Source of the DNA: Fibrella aestuarina BUZ 2
GTDB taxonomy: Bacteria; Bacteroidota; Bacteroidia; Cytophagales; Spirosomataceae
Direction of reading: 5' to 3'
Assembly: GCF_000331105.1 (NCBI RefSeq)
Contig: NC_020054.1
Coordinates: 4,452,257 to 4,516,256, forward strand
Length of the DNA stretch: 64,000 bases
Part shown: positions 33,717 through 44,200 of the stretch, piece after piece
How the letters are laid out: each line of letters opens with the position of its first letter
How positions within the stretch are numbered: the first letter of the stretch is position 1
The notes under the pieces: generated by a model
Databases searched by the model: none
What the model was told of the DNA's origin: nothing
What the model saw: the letters and a program-made list of their open reading frames with translations, nothing else
Translations under genes and position numbers: made by a program

Positions 33717-34937
33717 TTATTTAAACTTTACATCATCTATATATTTCCTAAGGTCTTCAACGGTATTCATATCCACAAAATCTTTATCCGTGAGAAGTAT
33801 ATGAATTGTTATCTTTATAAGATAATTCGCAATATGCAGGTCCCCTTTAGTAACTTCAACACTTCCTCCATGTGCAACAGCAGATCGCTTCCTGTAAATA
33901 TCTTTGAAATATTTCACTATATCTTTTCTAGCTTCTAATTCCTCTGACATTATAAACGCTAACCACTCACTTATCTGACTTACTATTGATGAAGTTATAA
34001 AGTCTTTACTATTCAATTGCAACAAACCTTCAATTGCAAATACATATTTTACGATAGCTTCCAAATTATTTTTTTCATAGTTTGCTTTCCCTGTCCATTC
34101 AACGGCACGGAGAATTCTTTGTTTTAATTCCCCTTTATTATGATCTGTTATAAGATCCCAAAGATAATATGTACCAAATTCTATATTTTTACATAACTTA
34201 TCGTTCAGATTCACAGGTAAAGATATATCCAATGTACGGCCACTGAATCCCAATCCATCACTAGTGATTGAAAGACTATTTATGTTTTTGCTACCTCTAT
34301 AACTAAAGATTCCCGGACAGCGTTGTTGTTTGATATCCCCAACACAGTATTTTAAAACATTCTCGAAGACACCAAAATATTCAAATGCAGTTTCTACAGC
34401 CTTTTCTTGGGAACGGGCTTTGACTTGCAAGCCAACCATATAATCTGAATCGATAGAATTCAGATGAAATTGGGATCTTCTTGGATCATCATTTTTAGCC
34501 TTTTCATTTTCAATATATGACTTTTTATAAACCTTGAATTGCCCTAGCTCATATACATCATGATCACATTCTACTCCATATAATGGCACTAAAATCTCAT
34601 AGTCCTGTCGCTTCAAATCTAGAAAATAGCTGTACAGCTCATCAACATCATGATCACTACAGAATCTCCCTTCTACCCACAATTCACTCAGTAAACTCAT
34701 TAATCTTTTCTCGAAAGACTCTATCGTTATATCTCTATGTAAGTATTTAAAATTAAGGAGTTCCCTTCGAATATTCTCAAATTTTTTAATATTATTATCA
34801 CCCAAGAAATTTATAGCAGTTTCACCAAAACCAAAAGTACGACAACTCTGCCTTTTATGTGCTGTCTCTTCATAAATCCCATATATGGAAATATCCTTCA
34901 AAGAATTAATTAATTCTTTTTGTTTATTGTAGTTCAT
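33717..34937 (-). CDS. AT-rich HEPN-domain protein (Apea-like), putative abortive-infection RNase
   Basis: A 406-aa soluble protein. The last 130 residues match the Apea-type HEPN domain: FAIEGLLQLN, then SQISEWLAFIM, then DIYRKRSAVAHGG, where R351-x4-H356 is the RNase motif of HEPN toxins. The N-terminal 250 residues are strand-rich with no motif I recognise and may sense the trigger. HEPN/ApeA proteins defend bacteria by degrading RNA on phage infection. The gene is visibly AT-rich (sampled lines about 28-45% G+C) against a G+C-rich phage and host, so it was acquired separately. It lies beside the integrase at the edge of the prophage, a usual site for cargo genes, and reads leftward. Whether it is a defence gene is inference. 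Confidence 0.72.
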   Translation of the reverse strand: MNYNKQKELINSLKDISIYGIYEETAHKRQSCRTFGFGETAINFLGDNNIKKFENIRRELLNFKYLHRDITIESFEKRLMSLLSELWVEGRFCSDHDVDELYSYFLDLKRQDYEILVPLYGVECDHDVYELGQFKVYKKSYIENEKAKNDDPRRSQFHLNSIDSDYMVGLQVKARSQEKAVETAFEYFGVFENVLKYCVGDIKQQRCPGIFSYRGSKNINSLSITSDGLGFSGRTLDISLPVNLNDKLCKNIEFGTYYLWDLITDHNKGELKQRILRAVEWTGKANYEKNNLEAIVKYVFAIEGLLQLNSKDFITSSIVSQISEWLAFIMSEELEARKDIVKYFKDIYRKRSAVAHGGSVEVTKGDLHIANYLIKITIHILLTDKDFVDMNTVEDLRKYIDDVKFK

Positions 34938-34967
34938 TTAATCAATGAGTTATTACAATATAATGGT

Positions 34968-35153
34968 CTACCTAGAACTAGTTATTCGACATATCTCCAT
35001 CAGCCTGTTAGCCCAAGGCAATAGATGCTCTGGAAAACGGGAGTCAAAAACCACTGCTTCAATATCAGTCAGATGTAATATACGTTTTCCGTCCTGCTCG
35101 ATTGAACGAGTAGCTAATTGGTTATAAACCTCCTGATCAGTCCATTCGACCAT
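34968..35153 (-). CDS. Small ORF upstream of the HEPN gene
   Basis: A 61-aa hydrophilic product (begins MVEWTDQEVYNQLATRSIEQ). It ends 30 bp before the HEPN start on the same strand, in the same AT-rich stretch. No family is recognised and the ribosome-binding region is not informative. The composition looks protein-like, not random, and the pairing suggests an operon. It could be a regulator or antitoxin, or a spurious ORF. Confidence 0.35.
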   Translation of the reverse strand: MVEWTDQEVYNQLATRSIEQDGKRILHLTDIEAVVFDSRFPEHLLPWANRLMEICRITSSR

Positions 35154-35193
35154 AGTAGCAACCGACAGCCAACAGGCGGCGCTGCCTTTCCCG

Positions 35194-35309
35194 CTGCTAA
35201 GTTCATCTACAAGGAGGTGACTAACTGAGCCATTACAGCACAGATACGGGGGTGCAGCACCGCCTACTGGCGACGGTGCCCACCTCCTTGTAAAAAATGA
35301 ACTTAGCAG
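35194..35309. repeat. 116-bp palindromic element with inner stem-loops
   Basis: The ends pair in two blocks: CTGCTAAGTTCAT (35194-35206) with ATGAACTTAGCAG (35297-35309), and TACAAGGAGGTG (35208-35219) with CACCTCCTTGTA (35281-35292). Only a small bulge lies between the blocks. Inside, GCACCG and CGGTGC form a further short stem. It begins 37 bp past the tape-measure stop. It could be a late-transcript terminator, a structured RNA or a small mobile element. The 408-bp gap holds only this and the small ORF. Confidence 0.7.
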
Positions 35310-35345
35310 TGCAAAAGTAAGGCCTTAACCGAAACGTTATGCAAC

Positions 35346-38300
35346 CTACAGACTGGTTTCAGTACGCACCTGGCCGAGTTGATCTTCGTATTCCTCCAGC
35401 AGCCGGTAGTTCAGCATGACGGGCCGGTTAGCCAGGCCCGTCATGTCAGCCCGCAGCTGATTCAGCTGTCCGTTCATCGCCAGCAGCTGGGGGCCGTAGT
35501 CCGGGCCAGCCGGTGCGCTCGTCGCCGCGCGGGCCTGCTCGCCCATGATCTGACCGAAGGGCGCATAATCGCCACGTCGCTGCACGGCATCGAGCGCGAG
35601 CGCCAGGTTGGCAAACACCGGATTTTCCAGCATGGCCCCACCCATGATAAACTCCCGCCGGCGCTCGCCGACGATATAGCTGCGGCGGCCGGCGTTGACC
35701 CGCGTGGGCTGGCTGTAAAAACCCGACGGATCACCGTACAGATCGGCAATGCCGGTAAAGCCCCCATCATCTTTTTTAGCCAGGGCCGTACCCGGCGCGG
35801 CCAGCTCCTGCACACCCTGGGCGGCAATAGTGCCGATGCCCACGCCGGCGCGCACCTTGGCGGCCACCGTCTGAGCCGTCAGGATGCTGGCGCCCTGATC
35901 GGGTAGCAGCCAGTAATACGGCGGTCGGTTGGTCCACATCTGGGAAATTTCCCGCTGGGTGTTGACGATGATCTCCGCAATAGCGAAGGCTTTCATGGCC
36001 ACCACCATCGCTTTATAGGCGACGGTGTGCTGGCCCAGAAACGATTGAAGCACACTCAGGCCCTGCGACATAGCCTCCCGGCGGGCTTCGTTCACGGCCC
36101 ACTGCGCCTCGCGCATGGCGTCGCTTGCATCCTTTTCGGCCTGGGCCCGCAGCCAAACCTGCCGGTTATGGTTCTCCGTTAGGGCCGCTTCGGTGTCGGC
36201 CGACTCCTGCGAATAGGCCTGTTGCACCAGCAGTTTGGCGTTCAGGTACGTTTCTTCCTCCTGAAGCTCCAGCAGGCGCAGATCCTGCGCGGCGTTGATC
36301 TTACCGTCTGGGGTCAGGCCCAGTTTGCCCTGACGCCCCTCGTGTTCCTGATCAACACCACCCATCACCAGGTCATAGCTGCGTTTGTCGGATTCCCGCT
36401 GTTCCCGCAGTTGCTTTTCCTGTTTGATTCGTTCCTTCTCGGCCTTCTGTTCCTCCAGCTTTTCTTTCCGATCGATTTCGCGCTGCTGGATCTGGGTCAG
36501 CTCGTCGCTCATCAACTGCTGCACCTCGGCCTGGCGTTCCTTATTGGAACCCGCCATCTTCAGCAGCTTCGCATAGTGTTCGCCAAACTGCAATTGCTCC
36601 CGCTCGAAGGTTTTATCACGGCCCTTCGCCTGACGCTCCAGGGCATCCTCAACTAGTTTTTCGTAGGTCTCCTGCTCTTTCTGTACCGTTCTGGCCTCGC
36701 GCTGGCTCTTCTTCTCCCGTTTTTCGCGCTCCTTTCGTTCATGATCCGACTCGGTATAGGTGTCCTCGGTAGGGGCCGATTTGGCACTGGGTAGCAGATC
36801 CACGCGCTGACGCCGTTCATTGCGCCGGCGCGTCGATTCTTTTTCCTCCAGATAATCCCCGCTCAGCCCGGAGCGGCGCGTTTCCAGATCGGCGATCGCC
36901 TTGTTTTTGGCGGCAATATCAGCGTCGAGCTGCTGCAATTCGGCCGTCGTGTACACCCGCTCCTGCACGCTCCCGCTGTTGCCCTTCGACACGACGACCT
37001 CCTTGCCGGCTTTCCGTTTGTTAATTAGAAACTGAAGACCAGAGCGCGCATTGGTCAGCTCCTCATCCGTATCGGCGATCGCCTGGCGGTTAGTGTATTT
37101 GAGCACCTCTTTCTGCTGCTTGACGTACTCGCGGGCTTTCTCGGTGCTGATGGCCATCGCGTTACCCATTGCATCGAACTGAGTCACGGCCTGGGGAATA
37201 CTGCCGGCCACGGCCTTGATAATCTTATCGAGTTCCTGCTGCTCGGTGGTGGTCAGCTTGGTTTTCGCTTTTAGCTCATCGTGGCGTTTCAGCAACGGCT
37301 CGGTATCTTTCTGAAGTGATTTGATGCTATCCCGCTGGCTTTCGAAGGCCTTCATAGACGACTCTGAGGCACTGGTCAGGCCCAGCACTTTGGTGGCGGC
37401 GGTGACCAGCCACTCGGCAAACCCCGGCAGTCCGGATTTTGACAACAAACCACCGAACCACTCGCTGAGCTTCTTGAGGTTCACGGCTAGGTCATAGTTC
37501 TTTTTGTTGAACTCGCCCATGACCGAATCCGTCGACAGAATGGTATCCTGGGCCAGCCCGATGCGTTTGTCGAGCATATCGGTGTTGCTGGCCAGCTTCA
37601 TGAACACTTCCATCACGCCGTTGCCGTTCATGCCCATCTCGTCGAGCTTGTGGGCCATGCCGGTGGCGGTGGCGTCGCCTTCGCCAAATCCTTTAATGAC
37701 GGCCCTCAGCGCGCCCATCATGTCGGTGTTCACCAGGTGCGCAAACTCCTTCGTGCTGAGCGTAGTGCCATCGGCCGCGCGGGCATATTTGGCGAAGGCG
37801 TCGGGCGCTTTGGCCATCCCATTCAGGATGTCGACCACGGCCGTGCTGCCCCGTTCCGACGTTACGTTCAGTTCCTGAAGCGTCGCCGACAGGCCCAGCA
37901 CCTGGGCGGAGGTCAGCCCCAGCGGCACGGCCACGCCCCCGATCCGGCTGGTCATGTCGGCCAGTACCGGCGCGGTCGCCGCCCCGGCTGACTCCAGGGC
38001 GTTGATGGTGTTGGCAATGTGGAGCATGTCGGTGCCCACGTCGTCGGTTTTGATATCGCCGAGCACGTTCCGCAGGCCCGTCATTTCGGTGGCCACGGCC
38101 TCGGCGTTCTCGAACTGATCGCCCAGCGCTACGTTGGCAATGTCGGTAGCTTTCACAAACCCGCTGATCTGCTCCTTGGCCACCCCAAACTGACCACCCA
38201 CAGCCGCCATATCGCGCAACTCTTTGGTGGGCGTACGGGTGTTGATGTCTTTCAGATCTTTGTTCAGGGCCTGAATCTCGCTATCGGCCATACCGGTCGT

Positions 38301-38681
38301 TTTGGCGATGTCAGCGAACTGATCCCGCAGTTTCACCGACTTGTCGATCGCCATCGGAATCAGCCCGACCAACGTTTCCAGCCCCCAGGTGGCGATGTTG
38401 CCACCGGCCACGCCGGCCAGGATCGTGCCTCCTTCCTTGAGGAACGTCTGCCAGCCCGAAGCTGTCTCCTTCAGCCGGTCGCCCATCGACCTGGCTGCGC
38501 TCTCCAGCAATTTAACCTGCTCGGCTTTTTTGGCGTAGGCAGCCGGATCGTCAGCCTCAGCCATCCGGTTGAACTCCTTGCGGGCGTCGATGGCCTCGGC
38601 CTTGATTTGCTTTAACGAGGCCTTCGCCTGCTCGCCATTGATCACTAAATCAATGACGGCGCGTTCCTGTTGATTGGCCAT
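35346..38681 (-). CDS. Phage tail tape measure protein
   Basis: A 1111-aa protein that sets tail length and leaves the tail during DNA ejection. Residues about 70-430 carry the TP901-type core (GVAKEQISGFVKATDIANVALGDQ shortened: GVAKEQISGFVKATD; later GLTSAQVLGLSATLQELNVT and GSTAVVDILNGMAKAPDAF). Charged coiled coils fill about 440-800 (KEKLEEQKAEKERIKQEK region), and a hydrophobic segment near 880 (VAYKAMVVAMKAFAIAEIIV) may span the membrane. It is the last late gene; its start overlaps the upstream stop by one base. Confidence 0.93.
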   Translation of the reverse strand: MANQQERAVIDLVINGEQAKASLKQIKAEAIDARKEFNRMAEADDPAAYAKKAEQVKLLESAARSMGDRLKETASGWQTFLKEGGTILAGVAGGNIATWGLETLVGLIPMAIDKSVKLRDQFADIAKTTGMADSEIQALNKDLKDINTRTPTKELRDMAAVGGQFGVAKEQISGFVKATDIANVALGDQFENAEAVATEMTGLRNVLGDIKTDDVGTDMLHIANTINALESAGAATAPVLADMTSRIGGVAVPLGLTSAQVLGLSATLQELNVTSERGSTAVVDILNGMAKAPDAFAKYARAADGTTLSTKEFAHLVNTDMMGALRAVIKGFGEGDATATGMAHKLDEMGMNGNGVMEVFMKLASNTDMLDKRIGLAQDTILSTDSVMGEFNKKNYDLAVNLKKLSEWFGGLLSKSGLPGFAEWLVTAATKVLGLTSASESSMKAFESQRDSIKSLQKDTEPLLKRHDELKAKTKLTTTEQQELDKIIKAVAGSIPQAVTQFDAMGNAMAISTEKAREYVKQQKEVLKYTNRQAIADTDEELTNARSGLQFLINKRKAGKEVVVSKGNSGSVQERVYTTAELQQLDADIAAKNKAIADLETRRSGLSGDYLEEKESTRRRNERRQRVDLLPSAKSAPTEDTYTESDHERKEREKREKKSQREARTVQKEQETYEKLVEDALERQAKGRDKTFEREQLQFGEHYAKLLKMAGSNKERQAEVQQLMSDELTQIQQREIDRKEKLEEQKAEKERIKQEKQLREQRESDKRSYDLVMGGVDQEHEGRQGKLGLTPDGKINAAQDLRLLELQEEETYLNAKLLVQQAYSQESADTEAALTENHNRQVWLRAQAEKDASDAMREAQWAVNEARREAMSQGLSVLQSFLGQHTVAYKAMVVAMKAFAIAEIIVNTQREISQMWTNRPPYYWLLPDQGASILTAQTVAAKVRAGVGIGTIAAQGVQELAAPGTALAKKDDGGFTGIADLYGDPSGFYSQPTRVNAGRRSYIVGERRREFIMGGAMLENPVFANLALALDAVQRRGDYAPFGQIMGEQARAATSAPAGPDYGPQLLAMNGQLNQLRADMTGLANRPVMLNYRLLEEYEDQLGQVRTETSL

Positions 38682-39181
38682 TAGAGGCTACGGTTAAGGG
38701 TCAGTGTAAGGGCGTTCTCGACCAGATCGAGCGGCACCCGGATGGTCATATCGGCCAGAATCTCGCGCAGCCGTTTTACTTCGTAGGCTTTGCGTTTGGC
38801 GTACCAGCGTTTGGCCGTGCGGCCGGCCCGACCTTCGCGCAGCTGGCGGCTCACCAGCCGGTCGGTGTGGGACGTACCCCGGCCCACACCCATGTCCACG
38901 AAGCGGCCGTAGAGCAGAAATTCCAGCACCACGTTGTTGGCACCGGGAGCCTGCCACCAGCGCTGTTTGAGCGCATTGGTGCGCGCCGGCCGGCCGCGCC
39001 CGAAGCGGTAGCCCGCGCCCAGTACCGACCGCTGAACCCCGCTCTTTCGGGCCGTCCTGAGCCCGTAGAGGTTTTTGTCGAGCGACTCCCCAAAGTGGGC
39101 CACGGCATAACGGGACCAGGCCGCCAGCGCCGCCTTGAAGTTGATCCGCTCGTTGATGTCCAGATCCTGGTAGCTGTTCAT
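38681..39181 (-). CDS. HK97 gp10-like tail/head-closure protein
   Basis: A 166-aa basic protein. RFVDMGVGRGTSHTD followed by a Lys/Arg-rich helix (AKRWYAKRKAYEVKRL) resembles the HK97-gp10 group of tail-completion or connector proteins in Bacteroidota phages. The position immediately before the tape measure is unusual for gp10, so a minor tail role is also possible. Both ends overlap neighbouring genes by one base, showing tight coupling. Confidence 0.5.
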   Translation of the reverse strand: MNSYQDLDINERINFKAALAAWSRYAVAHFGESLDKNLYGLRTARKSGVQRSVLGAGYRFGRGRPARTNALKQRWWQAPGANNVVLEFLLYGRFVDMGVGRGTSHTDRLVSRQLREGRAGRTAKRWYAKRKAYEVKRLREILADMTIRVPLDLVENALTLTLNRSL

Positions 39182-41229
39182 TAGAAAAGGTTGTAGTCGT
39201 CACCCGGATCGAGCGCGTATTCCCAGACGGTGGTCTGGTTGTCGGCCCCGTTGGTCGTGCTCTCGTTGATGGTGCGCACCAGGCCGGTGTAGATCACCGC
39301 CCGATCGCCACTACTGGTGAGCGTCATGGGGTATTCGTTGTAGCTTAGCAGCTGACCACCGCCGGCATTGGGCAGAGTGATAAAACTCCAGCTGCGCACG
39401 CGCACCTGCACGCTGACCGGGGTGCCCGCCAGCGGCTGGGTCCGGGCCTTGTCGCCCCACACCCGCAGGCTCAGCGTCCCGCCCCAGCGCGTCGAGCGGC
39501 GCTCCCCGATCGTTTCCACCACGGGGGCCACGTCGGTGGTGCTCGTCAGCTGCACCCACACCACGGCCGGCTGCACGAAGGGCGCCAGCTCCAGCGCCGG
39601 GGGAATCGTCAGCAACTGAAGACGGGCCAGGCAGTAGCCGTCCTCGCCGGTGTCTTCGGCCTGGATCTTCTCGATCAGGTAGCGGGCCATGCCCAGCCGG
39701 TCCAGATTCAGCCGGGCGGGCTGGTGCAGCCGCAGCTGACCGAAAAGGGGAACCGGCAGCCGCAGGCGCACCGTCAGCGGCCGGGTCTGATCCCGGAAGT
39801 AGTAATACAGCCTGAGCGTGTCCTGCCATTGACCACCAGGCCCCGTCAGGCCCACGCCCGCCCGGCCCAGCGACTCCCAGCGGGCATTGCGCACGCCCGG
39901 CGAGCCAAACGGATAGAGTCGCCCACCCGAATCGGGCTGCATGCCCCAGTAGGTCAGCAGCACGAGCGACATGGGGTTTTTCTGACGGCCGTTCGCATCC
40001 AGGTACCGCTCCGAGGCATTATAGGCCACGTCCAGCACGTTGCCCGGCTGGCGCAGGGTGGGCACGATCCATTTAGCCTGGCCGTCCTGACTGTCTTCCC
40101 AGATCTGCTGGGTGGTGGCCACCGGCAGCGTGGCGGCCGTGGCCGGAATCTGGCCGTCGAGGCCCGGCAGCGTCACCTCTTCCGAGGCAATGGGCTGCAT
40201 GCCCCCGTCGGCCGTGCGCTGCTGGTAGAGCTCGTCGGCGCTGTTGCGGCCTGCCTGCAACCGCACCCCTTCGTTTTTCCCCGTTTCGATGCCCCAGGGG
40301 CCCGACACGTACGGCGTCAGGTCGACGGGCTGGGGCGCTGCGGCCACGTCGACGCAGCGGCTGATGGTGCAATAACGGGTCGTCGAATCGTACTCGAACA
40401 GCAGTCCGAACTGCGCCCGGATCGCTTTAAGAAATTCGCTGCACTTGATGGGCGGCAGATGGTCGCCCGGCACGATGTGGTAGCCGGCCGCCGAGAAACT
40501 ACGGCCCCGGATGCTTGTCTGGTTGACGATCACCCGGCGGCGGGTTTCAGCCAGATCGAGCCAGTCGCCGGCCACGCGGTAGCCCACGTGGGCCAGGATC
40601 TGCTCCAGCACCCAGCCCAGGTAAAAGAAGGGTACGACGGGATAGCCCGGCCCCGTCAGAAAGCGACCGTTCCAGGTGTTGACCTTCCGATGCCCGTAGT
40701 AGATGGTCTGCCCCAGCCGCTCGACCTCGTTATCGGGAAAAAACAGCTCGTTGCGGATTGGGAAGAACGTCAGCGGCTGCGTGCCGATCGGGGCCTGGGC
40801 AGCGGCCAACATCCGGCCGGCCAGGTCGTAGACGTTACCCGACGCCGCCGGGGGTAGCACCACCGGCTCGGTGAGCACCTCTTGAAGCGTGAGCCGTTTC
40901 AGATCGGGGATTACCTCGCCCCCGTTGAAGCGCAGGGTGCCCTCCCCCATCCCGGCGCTGATGCGGTAGCTCAGCACGCAGCTGCGTTGCAGCAGGCCGT
41001 AGTTGAGCGTAACGGGCAGTTGCTGGGTCGGCCGGGCGGCGTTGGGCAGAAACCCGGCCCCCAGAAAGCGGCGGTTCCCCTCGTTGATGGGAAATTTGAC
41101 GGGGTAGGAATAGCCGCTGGGCGGCAGGGCGTCGCCGTCAGCCAGCCAGCCCGCTGCCACTTCGGTCAGCAGTTTCTGGCCGGCTACCAGCAACAGCCCC
41201 AGCCCGGCGGTATTGGTGATGCGGATCAT
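39181..41229 (-). CDS. Putative tail hub/baseplate protein
   Basis: A 682-aa protein without a family I can name firmly. The N-terminal third is strand-rich with repeated YPVKFPINEGNRRFLG-like segments. The middle has FLKAIRAQFGLLFEYDSTTRY, a phrase type found in phage tail-hub proteins, where a domain lines up beside the tape-measure complex. A C-terminal sandwich follows (WGGTLSLRVWGDKARTQPL). It lies between the fibre gene and the gp10-like gene, which supports a distal-tail role. The call is inferred mainly from position and size. Confidence 0.45.
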   Translation of the reverse strand: MIRITNTAGLGLLLVAGQKLLTEVAAGWLADGDALPPSGYSYPVKFPINEGNRRFLGAGFLPNAARPTQQLPVTLNYGLLQRSCVLSYRISAGMGEGTLRFNGGEVIPDLKRLTLQEVLTEPVVLPPAASGNVYDLAGRMLAAAQAPIGTQPLTFFPIRNELFFPDNEVERLGQTIYYGHRKVNTWNGRFLTGPGYPVVPFFYLGWVLEQILAHVGYRVAGDWLDLAETRRRVIVNQTSIRGRSFSAAGYHIVPGDHLPPIKCSEFLKAIRAQFGLLFEYDSTTRYCTISRCVDVAAAPQPVDLTPYVSGPWGIETGKNEGVRLQAGRNSADELYQQRTADGGMQPIASEEVTLPGLDGQIPATAATLPVATTQQIWEDSQDGQAKWIVPTLRQPGNVLDVAYNASERYLDANGRQKNPMSLVLLTYWGMQPDSGGRLYPFGSPGVRNARWESLGRAGVGLTGPGGQWQDTLRLYYYFRDQTRPLTVRLRLPVPLFGQLRLHQPARLNLDRLGMARYLIEKIQAEDTGEDGYCLARLQLLTIPPALELAPFVQPAVVWVQLTSTTDVAPVVETIGERRSTRWGGTLSLRVWGDKARTQPLAGTPVSVQVRVRSWSFITLPNAGGGQLLSYNEYPMTLTSSGDRAVIYTGLVRTINESTTNGADNQTTVWEYALDPGDDYNLF

Positions 41230-44200
41230 TAATTGAACGAAATACCTTTGATGGTGCCCCCCTGGTTGACGTACAGCTTCAGGGTGTTATCGGACGTGTT
41301 GTTCCACAGCAGCAGGTCGCCTGAGCCAGGCAGCTGCGTGGTGGTGGGCGGACCAGCGCCCGACAGCAGCGTAAGCGTGAGCTTGTCGGTGCGCACGTTG
41401 TCGGCCCCCAGCCCGCCGGTTACCTGCATCTTTGCCGTCCCGTTGAGGGTGTAGCTCCCCACCAGCCAGGTGTAGCCGCTGCTGACGGTGAAGACGTTGG
41501 TCAGGTTGCCCGCCCCGTTGAGCACATCAGACCCCAGCGCTATGACGCCGGAGTAAGTAGTGCCCGCCGCGTTACGTCCGGCTTGCTGGCCAATTAATAT
41601 GGCATTCGTCACCGTTTTACCAGGGGCAGCCATGGTGCCGGCATTATGGCCTAAGACAACGGTTTGGTTATAGGTGGCGTTCTGACCCGTCGAGTAGCCG
41701 ATGAACTGGTTGGAGTTGCCGACGTTGTTGAGCCCCGCCGAGGTACCAATGTTGATGTTGGCCGAATTGGCCGAAGCCGACGTAGGGCCGTTACCCGCCT
41801 GGACGCCCAGGCTGATGTTATCGTTCCCGGACTGAATGGCGCCGTTGGCCAGGTAGCCCATCGACACATTCCCCGATCCGGTCGAGATATTGGCGCCCGC
41901 AATGTGAAACGAGGCGTTGTTACTACCGGTACTGACCTTGTTGAGGGCCACCGGCCCGAACCCCACATTTTTAACACCCGTCATCGCGTAGTTGCCGGCG
42001 CTGTTACCCACGAACAGATTATCGGTGCCGTACGAGTGAAACACCCTGGCCCCGTTCTGGCTGATGGTGCCGTTGCCGGCCGCATCGGTCGGGGTCAGAC
42101 TGAATCCCGTGGTGGGTATTCCCGGCCGCAGGTAGCGAACATCATTCTGCGCCTGGGTCGTATACCGGCTGTCGTTCTGCGTCTGGGTTGTATACCGGGA
42201 ATCATTCTGGCTCTGGGTGGTGTAGGTGGCCGCTGCCTGGCTGGTCGACAGCAAACCCGACAGATCCGGCGCGGGGGGCACGATGGTTTTCTGCACCTGC
42301 ACGTCGCCGACCTGGAGGCTGTTGGTATTCAGCGGCTCGCTCGTATTGAATACCCCCACGTTCCACAGCCGCGTATTGAAGAGCTGAAACCCCGTCTGGT
42401 TGTTGTTGTCGGTAATGCGCCCGCCCGCGCTGAAGTCGTTGTTATCGAAGCGGAAATTAACCAGGCCCGGCCCGTCCATCAGCAGGTAGGTGGTGCCCAC
42501 GGTCGAGGCCCTGGTCGGCAATCCAGACCGGGAATACAGCGGCTCTTTGGTAGGCCCGGAGGCGTAGGGGAAAATATCGGTGACGGGCGAGAAGAGCCAG
42601 GCGCTGCCAGTCCATTTGGCCAGCTTCCATTTCTGACCGGCCCAGTCCCCGGTGGGGGTGTCACCCAGCCAGTAGGTGGCGTTCGTCGCCGGCGAGACGG
42701 GCGGCGTGGTCTGCACCGAGGCGGCCGCCAGCGGGGTGGTCACGAACGCCGTACCGGTCCAGACGTAGCTGTAGAGCCCGGCCAGCGGGTAGTGCAGCAC
42801 GTCAAAGACATTGAAGCGCATCCGGAACGGCGCGTCGGTCTTCACCCGAAAATTCCGGATGGTCGAGTTGCGGTTATAGTTGAGCGAAATAATACCCGCC
42901 AGCGAATCACTGGGGTAGCCCGTCAGCTCCAGCTGGTCGCCGTCCGCCGTCAGATTAACGTTCCCCCCAAAATTCCAGAAGTTATACATAAAGGGGTAGC
43001 TGGCCTTGATGCGGTTGTTGCGCACCACGGCATTGAGGCAGTTCTGCACCTGGATGGGTGAGCGCAGGCCCAGCACGTTGGCCCGCCGCTCGATGAGATC
43101 CAGCGTATTTTCCTCGATGACGATACCCTCGCTGTAGGTGGCCTCGATCAGCTGCATCTGCCAGCTGCGCTGCTTGAACGAATTTTGGCGCACGATCAGG
43201 TTATTGCGGTCATCGGCCGGGTAAGCACCCCGGTCGTTGGAGGTCGTCGAAAAGCCCACCCCGTCGAGTATATTTTTTTCGACGATGGTGCCGTTACCCA
43301 GCATTTCGATGTAATCGGTATGCCAGTTCGACAGCGAGTTGCGGGCGATGTAGTTATAGTTGCCCTGCTGGCTCAGGTCAAAATAGCCGCAGTTGCTGAT
43401 GCGGTTGCCCACGATCTGAAGGCCATAGTTGTACCAGCCTTTGAGGTGGACATGGTCGCCGGGCAGAAACAGCTCCACGCCCATGCGGCCGCAGGAGTCG
43501 ACGGTGTTGTTCAGCAGCTTCAGGTTTTTCAGCTGGCCCCAGCCCACCAGCCCGTTGCCGGTGCCTTCGCTGAGGTTGAAGCTCAGGCCCGGAATGCCCA
43601 TCGCCGTCTGCCGGATGGTGTTATCGGTCACCACCGCATCGACCATGTGTTCGGGGTTGTCGAGGTTGTTGAGGTGAATGCCGTGGTAACACTCCCGGAT
43701 GTCGTTACCCACGATGTTGATTGAGCGAAAGCGGTTGCCGGGCCGGCTCTGCTGGGTAACGACGATGGCCCAGTCACCGGCGCGCCGAAACTTGATGCCC
43801 CGGATGTCCACATCGATCATCCGGTCGTTGGGCGCCTCGACGCGCACCAGGTCCTGACTGCTGATCTGGCTGTTTTTGACGGCGGCCGAAAACTGGCCGG
43901 TTTTACTCCAGGAGCCCGTCAGGTGGCCCGATCCGGTCAGGCTCAGGCTATAGCCCGTGTAGATAAGTCGTTTGGCGGGGCTGGTATTGTCGAGCCAGAT
44001 TTCCGAGCCGGACTCCATCACCATCGTCAGCGAGCCGGGCAGCGTCCACTGATCAGTGATGCGGCCCCGGTAGTCGGCCGGAATTAGCACCGGTTTACCC
44101 AGGATGGTGCCGGCCACACCCAGCCGGCGCAGGGCGTCCACGTCGTCGGTGGTGCGGTCACCTTTGGCGCCGAACATGGCCGGCGTCAGGGCCGGAGCCT

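Noticed and set aside
35194..35309. Retron or diversity-generating element
   Set aside because: No reverse transcriptase ORF exists nearby, and no near-identical template/variable repeat pair was seen in the fibre genes.
41664..43061. Long plus-strand ORF (465 aa) opposite the tail fibre gene
   Set aside because: The composition (Arg/Gly/Val/His-rich, no domains) is typical of an antisense shadow; the minus-strand frame has beta-helix and fibre motifs.
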